Shown: positions 10,820-20,562 of the stretch, piece by piece
Numbering within the stretch: position 1 is the first letter of the stretch
How the letters are laid out: each line of letters opens with the position of its first letter
Source: Pictodentalium vernedei
Taxonomy: Eukaryota; Mollusca; Scaphopoda; Dentaliida; Dentaliidae
Length of the DNA stretch: 64,000 nt
Assembly: GCA_031216915.1 (NCBI GenBank)
Contig: CM062296.1
Coordinates: forward strand, 798,455,022 to 798,519,021
Direction: 5' to 3'
Program-made: the position numbers and the translations under genes
Notes under the pieces: generated by a model
What the model was told of the DNA's origin: nothing
What the model saw: only the letters and a program-made list of their open reading frames with translations
Databases searched by the model: none

Positions 10820-12922
10820 ATGAAGGGACATTGTTCAAATTGTAATAGGAAGAAATCTTCCTCTGACTTTCATGATCATTGTATTAATTGTAGTCAGTGT
10901 TCTCGCATTAATCCCTGTCCTATATGTGAACATTGGGATGAGAAACATTGGAAACGTGTGTCACGATATGTTGTTTCTGGAGAAAGAGCGATGCCGGCTC
11001 TTTCTCCACAAGGTCACTCTACTCTCTCAGTTTCTATTTCAGAGGAACCAGAACAGGGTGATGTTTCCATGTTATCTTCTTCAAGTGTGCGTCCGTCGTC
11101 ACAAATGAATTCAGAGCTAGCGGCAAAAGTGCTCATGGAGATTAGACAAATGTCGTCCGCTAGCTCGCCCGGTGTAGCGTCCATTCACCGAATGGTTCGG
11201 CAGCCGGGTTCGTCCGATGCGGTCCAAGAGGAAATTTTGGGTGATGCGAGCACTATAAACATAATAGATGCACACCCAGTGACGGCGGATAGTAAACGAG
11301 AACGGAGGAAGCCTTTTAGTCCGGTTCCTAGCTCGTCCAGGTCCAGCCGGGCCGCGAGCGAGAGAGGTCCCTCTCTCGTACAACAACATCTGGGACCAGA
11401 TGTTGTGGTACAAAATGTGTCTTTAGCGGAGCATACGTCCGTCGCTCGGGACGCTCCGTTGTATAAGCAGTCCGCAGAGACTGTTAAGGCTTCCTCTTCT
11501 CGTCAGCGCACACGACCACACCTTGGCTGCGTGACCTCCGATATTTTACCAGCTTCGCCGATGAAGGATTCTTCGGCGACCAGGTCACACCATCCGGCAG
11601 CCAGGGATTCGAGACCGATGGACTCCGGACGTTCGCATAGGAAAAGTATGCGGGAGCCATCTGATGCGGAGCTGCCCTCGGCGAAGCAGCGAAAGACTGC
11701 GCCTCCGCAGGTCTCGATGTCGGACATTCTTGTGCAGATAGCACAGCTTATCGCAGCATCCCAGCAGCCGACAGAAACGGTGTCGGATCGAGAATTATCC
11801 GACGGCGCTGGGTCGATACGCTCCGCCGAAGCATCGGGGGCGGACGACCGGGAACATCGGGAGGTCCGACCGGATGGTGAAAGGGATACGGATGAATTGG
11901 AGCTATCCCTTTCGGAACAACATAAAGCTGCCGTGGACTTCATCCGGCACTTTCTCCCTCAAGTTGTTCCATCGGGCCAGACTGCTGCGCTTCCGGACAA
12001 GAGAATTATAGCGTCATTGGACTCTGATTTTTTTGAGCGGTTCAGGGACATCGCTCCCGAGTTTCCGTCGCAGTCCAATAATGTTACAAGAACATTTGAA
12101 TTATTGAACGACGCTATATTTAAACTTGCTTCCAGGACGGGGAAAGCAGGTTTCTTGTCCGCTAATACTCTTAACCTGCCTTTCATTAATGCAAGGAATA
12201 AATTCGACACGGCAGGACAGGGTATACCGAGAGTTCCTCTGCGTATGGACGACGAGGCGGAAGACTTAGAGCTATCATTACCGTCGTCAGCTTCTATTCC
12301 AACCACGGTGTTGGAAACAGCTATTGCGTCTAACAGAGCCAATTTAGATGCCTTATCTTACGCAGATCACCTTACTAAGGCGTTATCACTGCGCCTTCAA
12401 GGGGAAGAGTTTCAGGATATACAATCCTCTTTAAGACTTCTTTCAAGGGCAGTAGCTTATTCCACGTGTAACTCCGCCCTTTCAGTGGCAAATCTGGAGT
12501 TGGTTAGACGTGACGCAGCCCTAGCTACATCCACACTAGTGGATTCTAAGGTGAAGAACTCTCTTAGAGTCGCTTCGGTCTCAGGAGAACTTCTCTTTGA
12601 CGGCAAGCTTTCCGCTATTTATGATAAAATTAAAAAGAAAGCTAATGATTCTCTGTTGTTCAGATCCGCTCCTAAAAAGTCGGATACAGCAGACATGAAT
12701 AAGACAGGCACTTCTGGGTCTAATGCGCCCAAGAGAGGTTCCTATAGAGGTTCCGGTGCGTCCTCTTGGTCTTATTCGAGAGACCGTCAGGATAGCGACT
12801 CTCGTTCGGGACGTCCTTCAGGCCGGGACAATCGGTCGGACGCCCCGAGGTCGACGAGGCGAGGTGCGGGTCGTGGAAGACGTGGTTTCTCCTACCGCAG
12901 GCCTCGCAGGTCCAGGAGGTGA
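10820..12922 (+). CDS. DIRS D1 gag-like protein
   Basis: About 700 residues. I chose the ATG at 10820 because the open frame upstream has no earlier ATG. Near the N-terminus is a Cys/His-rich motif (CSNCNRK, then HCINCSQC, then CPICEHW) suggesting zinc binding. The middle is Ser/Arg/Glu-rich and low in complexity. A more ordered, helix-like region follows (LDALSYADHLTKALSLRLQ), and the C-terminus is strongly basic with RG/SR repeats, as expected for nucleic-acid binding. The capsid-like role is inferred from its place in the element. The next frame overlaps its end by about 200 bases. Confidence 0.8.
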   Translation: MKGHCSNCNRKKSSSDFHDHCINCSQCSRINPCPICEHWDEKHWKRVSRYVVSGERAMPALSPQGHSTLSVSISEEPEQGDVSMLSSSSVRPSSQMNSELAAKVLMEIRQMSSASSPGVASIHRMVRQPGSSDAVQEEILGDASTINIIDAHPVTADSKRERRKPFSPVPSSSRSSRAASERGPSLVQQHLGPDVVVQNVSLAEHTSVARDAPLYKQSAETVKASSSRQRTRPHLGCVTSDILPASPMKDSSATRSHHPAARDSRPMDSGRSHRKSMREPSDAELPSAKQRKTAPPQVSMSDILVQIAQLIAASQQPTETVSDRELSDGAGSIRSAEASGADDREHREVRPDGERDTDELELSLSEQHKAAVDFIRHFLPQVVPSGQTAALPDKRIIASLDSDFFERFRDIAPEFPSQSNNVTRTFELLNDAIFKLASRTGKAGFLSANTLNLPFINARNKFDTAGQGIPRVPLRMDDEAEDLELSLPSSASIPTTVLETAIASNRANLDALSYADHLTKALSLRLQGEEFQDIQSSLRLLSRAVAYSTCNSALSVANLELVRRDAALATSTLVDSKVKNSLRVASVSGELLFDGKLSAIYDKIKKKANDSLLFRSAPKKSDTADMNKTGTSGSNAPKRGSYRGSGASSWSYSRDRQDSDSRSGRPSGRDNRSDAPRSTRRGAGRGRRGFSYRRPRRSRR

Positions 12923-14912
12923 TGGCTTAAACCTCTCTCGCGTTCCGGTTGGCGGAAGGTTGTCGAGTTTTTCACAAGAGTGGGCGTCGATTACGGACGA
13001 CCCTTGGGTGAGAGGAGTGACTTCGGAAGGTCTAAAGATATCCTTCAAACAAAAGCCTCCATTAACTCGAAGTCCAAAGTGGACTCATCTTCCGTCAAAT
13101 CCACAGAAAAGAGACGCTCTGTTATCAGAGGTGCAGTCTCTTTTAATGAAGAACGCGGTAGAGGTCGTAGAAAACCAGGAATCTCTGGGATTCTACAGCC
13201 ATCTGTTTCTGGTTCCGAAACCAGACGGCTCGTTCCGTCCAGTCATAGATTTGAGCTGGATAAACAAGCTGATCGTCGCTCCGAAGTTTTATATGGAGAC
13301 GATTCGATCGGTCAGAGCGAGTATTCGGGTGAACGATTATGCAACGAGCATAGATCTCAAAGATGCGTACTTTCACGTCATGGTACATCCGACATTCCGA
13401 AAGTATCTATGCTTCGCAGTCCTAGGAGTGGTGTATCAGTTCCGGGCCATGTGCTTCGGATTGAATCTAGCACCCTGGGCTTTCACTCGGGTAATGAACT
13501 CGGTAATGATCTACTTCCGAGCTCATTCGTCTGCGGTAACGTCGGCCTACCTGGACGACATTCTTCAGAGGTACGGCAACGAGTTAACGCTTCAGAACGA
13601 TGTTCAGAATCTTCTTCTATTGCTCCGACGTCTCGGTTTCATAGTAAACGAGGAGAAGTCGGATCTGGTGCCGTCCAAGTCATTCACTCATCTGGGAATG
13701 AGCTTCGAGACGCACAACAATCTCGTTCGTCTGCCGTTAACCAGAGCGAAATTAGTCAGTTGTTATGCTCGCTATTGTCTGCACGCAGACAAAGTCACGG
13801 CGAGAGAATTTATGAGACTGATAGGTCTGTGCGGAGCCGCCGCGGATCTCATTCCGATGGGGCGGCTACGCACACGTCCTCTTCAAATTTTCCTGACTCA
13901 GAATTGGAGCGTGAAAATTCATTCGCTCGATGTAGACGTTCTCTTGTCAGATCAAGTGAAAAAAGAGATTCAGACTTGGGCAAACATTCAGTGGTTAACT
14001 CAAAGAGTTCCGCTGCAGTTGCCGGATCCGAGTTTTACCGTTATGACGGATGCCAGTCAAACAGGTTGGGGTGCATCATTAATCCCAACGGATTCGAGAT
14101 GCCAGGGTCTTTGGGATCCGCAATTCCTGTGCAAGCACATAAACATCAAGGAAATGATGTCAATTTGGCTTGCGTTACGTCACTGGATGGACATTATTCA
14201 CGATGCTCATGTCCAAATCCTATCCGACAATACGACAGTAGTGGCGTATATACGGAATCAGGGAGGCACTCATTCAGTTCCGTTGTTCAATCTAACGGAA
14301 AGAATCCTTCTGTTTGCGTTAGAACATCACGTTCTTCTTTCGGTCCGTCACATACCGGGTCGTCTGAATGTGCTAGCAGACTCCCTTTCACGAAAGGGTC
14401 GCTTGTTGCCGTCGGAGTGGACTCTCAACAAACAAGTATTCAATCAGATTTGCTACCAATGGGAACGGCCAATGATAGACTTATTTGCGACACATCTCAA
14501 CAATCAGTTGCAGACGTATGTGTCCCTGTGTCCGGATCCAAGAGCATTTGCAGTAGACGCTCTGTCGATCCCTTGGGACGGAATGATAGGATATGCGTAT
14601 CCTCCAGCGCCGTTAATTCAACAAGTATTGCTAAAGATAAAACAATCTCAATGCAAGATTCTGTTGGTAGCATCTCTGTCGCCACAGAGACCGTGGATAA
14701 ATCTACTCAGGTGTCTGTTGTGGGACCTACCGCGGAAGCTTCCTCCACGAGAGGATCTTCTTTCGCAGGGGAAATCGCGCCAACTCCATCACAACCCGCA
14801 AGGTCTCAACCTTCACGTTTTTCCGTTGTGCGGTCCTTCTTGCATGGCAAGCACTTTACAGGACGAGCAGTGGACGCGATTTCTAACTGTAGGAGGACCT
14901 CCTCTTCGCTAA
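12723..14912 (+). CDS. DIRS D1 reverse transcriptase / RNase H
   Basis: The RT core is recognised by FLVPKPDGSFRPVIDLSWIN, the fingers region, and the active-site box AYLDDIL. The RNase H domain follows, with VMTDASQTGWGA and the later LSDNTTVVAYI. The first 100 or so residues overlap the gag-like frame and are basic; the real start of the RT protein is not certain. Copying of the element RNA to DNA is the expected role. No separate methyltransferase motif was recognised by eye. Confidence 0.9.
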   Translation: MRPREVPIEVPVRPLGLIRETVRIATLVRDVLQAGTIGRTPRGRRGEVRVVEDVVSPTAGLAGPGGDGLNLSRVPVGGRLSSFSQEWASITDDPWVRGVTSEGLKISFKQKPPLTRSPKWTHLPSNPQKRDALLSEVQSLLMKNAVEVVENQESLGFYSHLFLVPKPDGSFRPVIDLSWINKLIVAPKFYMETIRSVRASIRVNDYATSIDLKDAYFHVMVHPTFRKYLCFAVLGVVYQFRAMCFGLNLAPWAFTRVMNSVMIYFRAHSSAVTSAYLDDILQRYGNELTLQNDVQNLLLLLRRLGFIVNEEKSDLVPSKSFTHLGMSFETHNNLVRLPLTRAKLVSCYARYCLHADKVTAREFMRLIGLCGAAADLIPMGRLRTRPLQIFLTQNWSVKIHSLDVDVLLSDQVKKEIQTWANIQWLTQRVPLQLPDPSFTVMTDASQTGWGASLIPTDSRCQGLWDPQFLCKHINIKEMMSIWLALRHWMDIIHDAHVQILSDNTTVVAYIRNQGGTHSVPLFNLTERILLFALEHHVLLSVRHIPGRLNVLADSLSRKGRLLPSEWTLNKQVFNQICYQWERPMIDLFATHLNNQLQTYVSLCPDPRAFAVDALSIPWDGMIGYAYPPAPLIQQVLLKIKQSQCKILLVASLSPQRPWINLLRCLLWDLPRKLPPREDLLSQGKSRQLHHNPQGLNLHVFPLCGPSCMASTLQDEQWTRFLTVGGPPLR

Positions 14913-15868
14913 ATTATGTGGCTAAGTGGAAGGTTTTTCGTCGTTGGTGTAGGGATCATTCTGTAGATATATTTGATCCCTCTATACCAGACATTGCAAA
15001 CTTTCTAGTATACTTGTTTGACGAAATCAAACTGCAGCCTGTTACTATAAAGGGTTATAGATCTATGTTATCTGATACCTATGCACATCATGATAGTTTA
15101 CAAATTGGATCTAATGTCTCTTTATCGAAATTGGTTAGAAACTTTTCGATAAATAGACCCAGAACTCTTAGATTAATTCCTAAGTGGAATTTAGCTTGGG
15201 TTCTCCTTAAATTGAAGGAAACGCCATTTGAACCTCTTGGGACAGTAGATTTCAAATTCTTATCTTATAAGACAGCTTTTCTCTTAGCTTTCTCTTCTGC
15301 CAGAAGAGTCAGTGAGCTTCATGCACTATCGGTGGATGATTCTCATTATCGTAGTGTTGGGAACACTATCACCTTCACTACTAATGTGGGTTTTTTAGCT
15401 AAGAATCAGGCTCCTAATAAATATCCGGAACCTATTGTTATTAAGGCTCTTCCGTCTTCAGACGGGCGTAGGCCTTTACTCTGTCCTGTTAGAGCACTAC
15501 GTATCTATAAACAGAGATCTCAGTTCATCAGAAAGGGACGGAAACGTTTCTTTCTGTCTTTGATGCCTAATAGAAAGGACATTTCAGTCCATTCTATTGC
15601 TAGATGGATTCAGTTAACTATCCGTACTGCTTATGAAGATTTATCTTCTTCTCAGCAGTCTGTGCTTAAGATTTCTGCTCATGAAGTAAGAGCTCTTTCT
15701 ACTTCCTGGGCTTATGCTAATAGTGTTGCTATTACAGATTTAATGAAGGCTGCTTATTGGTCTCAGCCATCCACATTTACGAATTTTTATCTCAGAAATA
15801 TTGAGTCCATTTCTGGAGACCTGCATTGTTTAGGTCCGTTATCTGTTGCTCAGAATGTCGTCCACTAA
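12980..15868 (+). CDS. DIRS D1 tyrosine recombinase (open frame, functional part about 14850-15868)
   Basis: The C-terminal third matches DIRS tyrosine recombinases: an N-terminal core-binding-like region (VAKWKVFRRWCRDHSVDIF), the catalytic Arg region SARRVSELHALS, the box SAHEVRALSTSWAY (His-x-x-Arg) and the Tyr region FTNFYLRN. This enzyme would insert a circular DNA copy without target duplication. The first 600 residues are Ser/Arg-rich and overlap the RT frame, so much of this may not be made as protein; overlapping frames are known in DIRS elements. The frame ends 100 bases before a long G-run. Confidence 0.85.
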   Translation: MGVDYGRPLGERSDFGRSKDILQTKASINSKSKVDSSSVKSTEKRRSVIRGAVSFNEERGRGRRKPGISGILQPSVSGSETRRLVPSSHRFELDKQADRRSEVLYGDDSIGQSEYSGERLCNEHRSQRCVLSRHGTSDIPKVSMLRSPRSGVSVPGHVLRIESSTLGFHSGNELGNDLLPSSFVCGNVGLPGRHSSEVRQRVNASERCSESSSIAPTSRFHSKRGEVGSGAVQVIHSSGNELRDAQQSRSSAVNQSEISQLLCSLLSARRQSHGERIYETDRSVRSRRGSHSDGAATHTSSSNFPDSELERENSFARCRRSLVRSSEKRDSDLGKHSVVNSKSSAAVAGSEFYRYDGCQSNRLGCIINPNGFEMPGSLGSAIPVQAHKHQGNDVNLACVTSLDGHYSRCSCPNPIRQYDSSGVYTESGRHSFSSVVQSNGKNPSVCVRTSRSSFGPSHTGSSECASRLPFTKGSLVAVGVDSQQTSIQSDLLPMGTANDRLICDTSQQSVADVCVPVSGSKSICSRRSVDPLGRNDRICVSSSAVNSTSIAKDKTISMQDSVGSISVATETVDKSTQVSVVGPTAEASSTRGSSFAGEIAPTPSQPARSQPSRFSVVRSFLHGKHFTGRAVDAISNCRRTSSSLNYVAKWKVFRRWCRDHSVDIFDPSIPDIANFLVYLFDEIKLQPVTIKGYRSMLSDTYAHHDSLQIGSNVSLSKLVRNFSINRPRTLRLIPKWNLAWVLLKLKETPFEPLGTVDFKFLSYKTAFLLAFSSARRVSELHALSVDDSHYRSVGNTITFTTNVGFLAKNQAPNKYPEPIVIKALPSSDGRRPLLCPVRALRIYKQRSQFIRKGRKRFFLSLMPNRKDISVHSIARWIQLTIRTAYEDLSSSQQSVLKISAHEVRALSTSWAYANSVAITDLMKAAYWSQPSTFTNFYLRNIESISGDLHCLGPLSVAQNVVH

Positions 15869-15966
15869 ACAGTTGCAACTATAGTTATGCAGGCTTTCTG
15901 TTCCGGCAGTGACTCCGTCCGGCTGCCCTCTTCGCTCTGGGCTATTTGACCCAGGGCAAGGGGAAG

Positions 15967-15984
15967 GGGGGGGGGGGGGGGGGC
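15967..15984 (+). repeat. G-run downstream of the recombinase frame
   Basis: An almost pure run of about 17 G. C-runs (G-runs on the coding strand) occur at the matching place in copies A (31652), B (43807), C (50432) and F (9144). Confidence 0.9.
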
Positions 15985-16481
15985 GGGTGTTCCCTTAGGT
16001 CACCTGCTTTATAGTGAAAAGCAAGGGAATGCCTCCTCCAAGTCAGTATTTCTGAGTCGCTTCCGGGATGGTTTTAAAGTGTAATATTAATGTTTAATTT
16101 CATTCATGTCTTATTTTTAAAGTGTAGCTCGGTGTGAAGCATTTGTATATGTCAAGTGTCAAACGGGCTTTAATATACAATACTCGGACACTTTTAAATG
16201 ATTATAAAGAGTCTCAATTCTCTGGACTACTTTATTTATTGGCTTGCTTTAAAAATAATTAGTATAAGGGTTATACTGGATGTTAATAGAGAACATGAAT
16301 GTTATTGTGCTCAATTATTAAGGGTAGTGTATCTTTCTAATTTAATATTAAATAAGAAAGATACATGTAAAGCCTAATACTCCTTTTCTCCTTAAGGGGT
16401 TACCTCTTTACTATATAGTTGAGCTTATTGGATTTTCCTCTATGTCCTAGGCCCTCCAGCCTGTTTACTATTCAGCTAAGT

Positions 16482-16560
16482 CTGGGTCATTGGTACAGTA
16501 TAAAAATGTTAAAAAATTTATAGTAATTTATATATTTTTTATACTTACCAATGACCCAGA
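16482..16560 (+). repeat. DIRS D1 internal complementary region
   Basis: Contains the right-end sequence ggtacagtataaaaat fused at 16507/16508 to the left-end sequence gttaaaaaatttatag. Each half is complementary to the outer extension of one terminus. This end-to-end fusion is the template feature that lets DIRS elements complete a circular DNA copy. Confidence 0.9.
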
Positions 16561-16636
16561 CGGGGATGGCCCTCCCTGGAGTTGGGAACTCTTGCCTCCC
16601 CGCTGAATACATAGCGCTGACCAGGCACTGCCAGTA

Positions 16637-16824
16637 AGAATGATAATTGGCGCCAATTTCGGGACGACTGCGTCACTGCGCATGCGCAGTAGAGGCGTAC
16701 TATGGAGGTCCTTTAGGACATGATTTCTTTTTGTTTTGGATGCAAATTTTGGGGATTGGGGGGCAAAATTTGTGTTTGGCCCTGGTTTTGTTGGAGTTAG
16801 CACCAGCTAAGTCTGGGTCATTGG
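16637..16824 (+). repeat. DIRS D1 right inverted terminal repeat
   Basis: The inverse of 9749-9934, carrying the same actgcgcatgcgcagt palindrome (16675-16690). The frame that crosses this repeat recurs wherever the repeat does and is not a gene. Confidence 0.9.
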
Positions 16825-17405
16825 TAAGTATAAAAAATATATAAATTACTATAAATTTTTTAACTTTTCCAATTATATTTATTTTCTGAAGTAACTGCAA
16901 CCACAAATGACAAATATGATTTCCGGGCCATTTATATTTCTGTGCTGTTGCAGTAATGGCCCACTGCTTCAGGTTAACAAAATCTTTACACAGAAAATCA
17001 AAATTGTGCCAGTCTGCACGTGCACTCACTGTTGATCTTGCAAAACAGTTCACTGTTTGTCAGGATAACCGAGCATAGGTCATTTCGCTCGGTGTTCAAC
17101 TCGCCCCGACGTCGATTCGTCCCAATTTCTTACACCTGTTCATTTCGCCCCAACTTCCACAAAGGGGTAGTTTTGTTATAAACTTTTGATAATATAATTT
17201 ATTTGACTCTGTGTCTGTTTGAGTGTCAGGTGTGACTGTCTGTTGGCCTGTCTGTCTGACTCTGTGTCATACTCTCTCTCACCCCCCCCTCCTCCCCCCC
17301 CCCCCCTGCCTCGCTCTGTCGTCTGACAGTCTCCTGCTTAATCTTTCTCTCTCTCTCTCTCCCCCCTCTTTCTCTCCCTCTGGGTAATTATTATTTTTTT
17401 TTCAG

Positions 17406-19656
17406 GTGAAACTGCTATGAGGTACATTAATGGCCTATCTGGGTTCATCAGCAAGCATCACTTGTTACGGCACTTAGAAAGTGAAGGGCACAAGCGAGCC
17501 AGAGAAGATAGTATGGCAGTAGATGTTGCGGGAGGTGATGATTCTGCGGTTGGGTCATCGTCAGGTTCAACACTCTCCAGTCCAGCAGCTCTTTTTCAGC
17601 CAACCATATCATCTGTTGTTGATAAGTTTACGAAAGATGTATACAACAAAATCTTCCGAACAGCATACAATCTTGTGACAGAACGGTTGCCTTTCAATAA
17701 ATTCCATGTGTTACTGAAATGTTTGAAAGAGTGTGGTGTCAAACTAATTGATGGTAAAATGGATGGACGCGTTGCACGCGAATACACTAGTGTTCTTGCA
17801 GGAGTCATTAAAGACAAAATTTCATGTTTTCTTCACTCCCAGACAGGATTTGGAATTCTTACTGATGGAAGCGAGCCAAAAAAAACAGGTAGTGAAAAGG
17901 AACTTGTGCATGTTCGAACAGTAAGACAGGGCATGCCAGTATACTTTTGTGTTGGACTGGAGGATGTGAAGGATCACGGGGGTGCAAATGCTGAGGGTCT
18001 CAAATCATGCATTGATAAATCTTTTAAGGACCTTCTCGTCTCTGATTGTGGATATATAAAATCTATGGTTTCAGCGACATCTGATGGTGCAAGTGTTAAT
18101 ACTGGTATACACAGTGGGCTCTTAACTAGACTTAAGGCTGAGCGGCCTTGGTTACTAGGTATTCACTGTGTGAACCACAGAGCAGAGTTGGCGCTAAAGG
18201 ATGCTTTATTAAAAAATGAACACATCAAGACGGCTGACAATTTTATGCAAAACATTTACTATCTCCATAAAAAATCAGGGAAAATGCGAAGGATGACAAT
18301 AATGCTTGTCATGCAATGAATGTTGATGCATACACTATTCCCCGTATACACGGAACAAGATTTGTAGCCCACCGCCTCCGTGGTTTGCGTACACTCCTTC
18401 ATGGTTGGATTCCTCTTGCAAACAGTTTTGGTGAAGCTCTTCAGAGTGGTATGCCAATGGCCCCTGGCACCCGTGGAAAAATAACAGGTTTTCTAAAAAA
18501 ACTGCAAAGCTTTTCATTCCTCAGAATAGTTCACACTTACAAAGAACTTCTACAGGCACCAGTTGAGATCTCACTCTGTTTTGGGCAAGGTGATGTTTTA
18601 GCTTGGACTGTAGAGCCAGTAGTAACCAATGCCAAGAAAAATCTCAATGATTTATTAACTTGTACTGTTGATGATCATTCTGCAGGACCGTATTGTTTAG
18701 TTTCTGACAGTGATTCCTCTACCGGCTTTTCCATTGCTGCTGATATTCATAAACAAGGTCATATGCGTCGAAAACCTAACAATCGAGAAACTGTCAAGCT
18801 CGTATTGAATCATATGACACACACTGACAAAAGTGCATCAGCAAATATTATTTCGACCATCAAACACAACATTGTACCAAATATGATTGACAAAATCAGT
18901 GAGCGTTTCCGCTCATTTTCTGATAATGATATATTTTTAAATATGGGAAATTTTATGGATCCAAGTGATTGGGTCACATCTGATAAACTGTTTGGAGTGG
19001 ATGACTTGAATAAGATAGCAGAACATTTTGAAGCAACTTTAGAGCACAGAGATTTTGATAAAAATGCCGCTCAGAATGAATGGAATGACCTGAAAAATTT
19101 AAGGGACCAAAAATACCTTGGGGTGAAATGTTTGCCTTTTTGGAGAAATATTCTTGTTTACAGAAGGGATCTGTTCCCAAATATATGTCTAATTGCAGAA
19201 ATTTGTTTGAGTATCCCAATTTCGAATTCCACAACTGAGAGGGGGTTTTCTTTACTTATAAACATTTTAACTGATAAAAGGTTATCCATGCACCACTCTG
19301 CTGTAAGAGATCAAATAATTGTTGCAGCAAATGATAAAGTGTGGTCCTTTGATGAAAAAAATGATATTATTGAGTCAGCTGTTTCAAAATATTTAGAAAA
19401 AAAAAGGAGGAAAAAAATAACTGATTCAGAACACAAAGACCTGTACAGAAATACAAAAAGAAGGAAACTTAATATTTTAGATAAATATTGTGATGCAGGT
19501 GCTGCAAACACCACTGATCCCTCCACTTCACTTTGCAGTGATTCTTCCGAAAGTGAACTGGAGAGTTCAGGTGATGATGTGGCTGAGCATGACATATCTT
19601 TGAACATTTCTGACAGCGATTTTAACATTGAGTGTTCTGATAGAGATGGTGACTGA
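17406..19656 (+). CDS. hAT transposase exon 2 (catalytic and dimerisation domains), one frameshift
   Basis: Begins with the second half of the zinc finger (KHHLLRHLESEGHKRA). The RNase H-like catalytic core follows: GILTDGSEPKKTGS (first Asp), SATSDGASVNTG (second Asp region), HCVNHRAELALKDA, and STTERGFSLL with the catalytic Glu. The hAT C-terminal dimerisation region continues to about 19400, and the tail is acidic and Ser-rich. The overall type resembles ZNF862-like hAT proteins. The frame changes once around 18270-18315: the upstream frame ends at 18319, and the downstream frame is already good from about 18290 (KDDNNACHAMNVDAY). One indel, perhaps in an A-run, would explain it. Full protein about 810 residues. 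Confidence 0.85.
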
Positions 19657-19659
19657 CCA

Positions 19660-20520
19660 TATTTGTCCATTTGAAAAAAACAAGAAATTTCAGTTAAACT
19701 CCAATCAAACTAAAGATTTTTTTTTTACAGTAAATTTACACGCAACATTTCTGTAGTTTTTGAAATGACTTCAAGTGTGACATTTTTAATACTAGTTAAG
19801 TGCAACAGTAAGTTTAGAATGCTCCAGAGGACTCCGGAGTCTATAAGCAGTCAGCAGACTGCTTGCTTGTGTTTGTTTTACTTTTCGAAAATTTCTTTGT
19901 TCTTACTGCCCAAGAGGTTTTCTGGGTAGTGGATTGGAACTCTTATAATTTACTTTATTTCAGCAGTTGAACTCCAAAGTGGCTGTGGGTCAGGGTGACA
20001 ATTAGGAGTGAACAAGAAAATTTTGTAACATTTTGTTTATTAAATTAATAAATCATTATATTCAATTATTGGTACACAACTTTCATTTTTATAGGATTCG
20101 ACTTCGTACAATACAATGTACAACACTGCTGTCCCCTGCAATTATACTAAGGAGCGAGAGTCAATAAAACAAACAAACTTTTAACTTTTCAGCTTACACC
20201 AAGTTACTCAAAAATTATTTAAAGATCATATTATTATGTCAATATGGCATCTTCTACCCCCCCCCCCTCCCCCCGCCCTCCAGACTCATTCCCTCACCCC
20301 ATTACCTTTTTATCTATCTTGGTCATTTTTTATATGGCATTTATATTACATATAATTTACTAGATCATTTCTAACATATATATTGGAAATGATCTGGTAA
20401 TATATATGTCATATAAATTAAAATACCATATAAAAAACTACATGTCATGCTGAATATAAGGCACTTTGGAGAAATCAGCCCTTACCTATAAAAATAGGCC
20501 CCATAAGTGCTTTTACGGGG
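19660..20520. other. hAT 3' non-coding region with an AT-rich palindrome
   Basis: No gene. A C-run lies at about 20261-20274. An AT-rich palindrome at 20326-20438 pairs atatggcatttatatt with its inverse around two ttaccaga/agatcattt arms. Confidence 0.6.
20326..20438. repeat. AT-rich palindrome
   Basis: The outer arms tttttatatggcat and ataccatataaaaaac and the inner arms agatcatttc and gaaatgatct form a long imperfect hairpin, possibly a separate small MITE. Confidence 0.7.
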
Positions 20521-20562
20521 CCGATTTTTAGGCCTTGTTGTTATTTTAAAATGCAAGGCCTG
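20520..20562 (+). repeat. hAT right terminal and subterminal repeat
   Basis: Subterminal ggggccgat, then the terminal repeat ending ttttaaaatgcaaggcctg, followed by ttatta, the same hexamer that precedes the left end. Confidence 0.6.

Larger units (their letters stand above)
9733..16864 (+). mobile_element. DIRS retroelement D1, apparently whole
   Basis: A 7.1 kb tyrosine-recombinase retrotransposon of the DIRS order. It has inverted terminal repeats (about 9749-9934 and 16637-16824), an internal complementary region that fuses both outer ends, and a gag-like, a reverse transcriptase/RNase H and a tyrosine recombinase reading frame, all long and open. It looks whole, with no obvious break. 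The two terminal repeats are nearly identical over the part compared by eye, so the insertion is young. No target duplication is present, as expected for DIRS. The DIRS family is known to use overlapping reading frames. Confidence 0.9.
9717..17405 (+). other. hAT transposase intron enlarged by DIRS D1
   Basis: The donor is gtaagta and the acceptor is a T-run followed by cag at 17403-17405, with pyrimidine-rich DNA upstream. Without the 7132 bp D1 insertion the intron is about 557 bp. Confidence 0.7.
9266..20562 (+). mobile_element. hAT transposon (about 4.2 kb plus a 7.1 kb DIRS insertion)
   Basis: The left end begins cagtgcttttattttgac and the right end, inverted, begins caggccttgcattttaaa: short, imperfect terminal inverted repeats with the CA/TG ends of hAT elements. 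Both borders abut ttatta, a likely partial copy of the usual 8 bp target duplication (agttatta on the left, ttattaat on the right). Subterminal ggggccgat motifs occur in several copies near both ends and are candidate transposase-binding sites. The transposase gene has two exons (9530-9716 and 17406-19656). The intron holds DIRS element D1. It sits in DIRS element F. Confidence 0.8.

Noticed and set aside
12980-14800. Ser/Arg-rich first 600 codons of the recombinase frame as a separate protein
   Set aside because: It overlaps the RT frame and its composition looks like a shadow of RT coding. Only the last third is recognised.
16647-16844. Repeated small frames in terminal repeats (also near 9676, 30692, 31045, 43198, 49547, 49825)
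   Set aside because: They recur because the DIRS terminal DNA recurs. No protein family is recognised.
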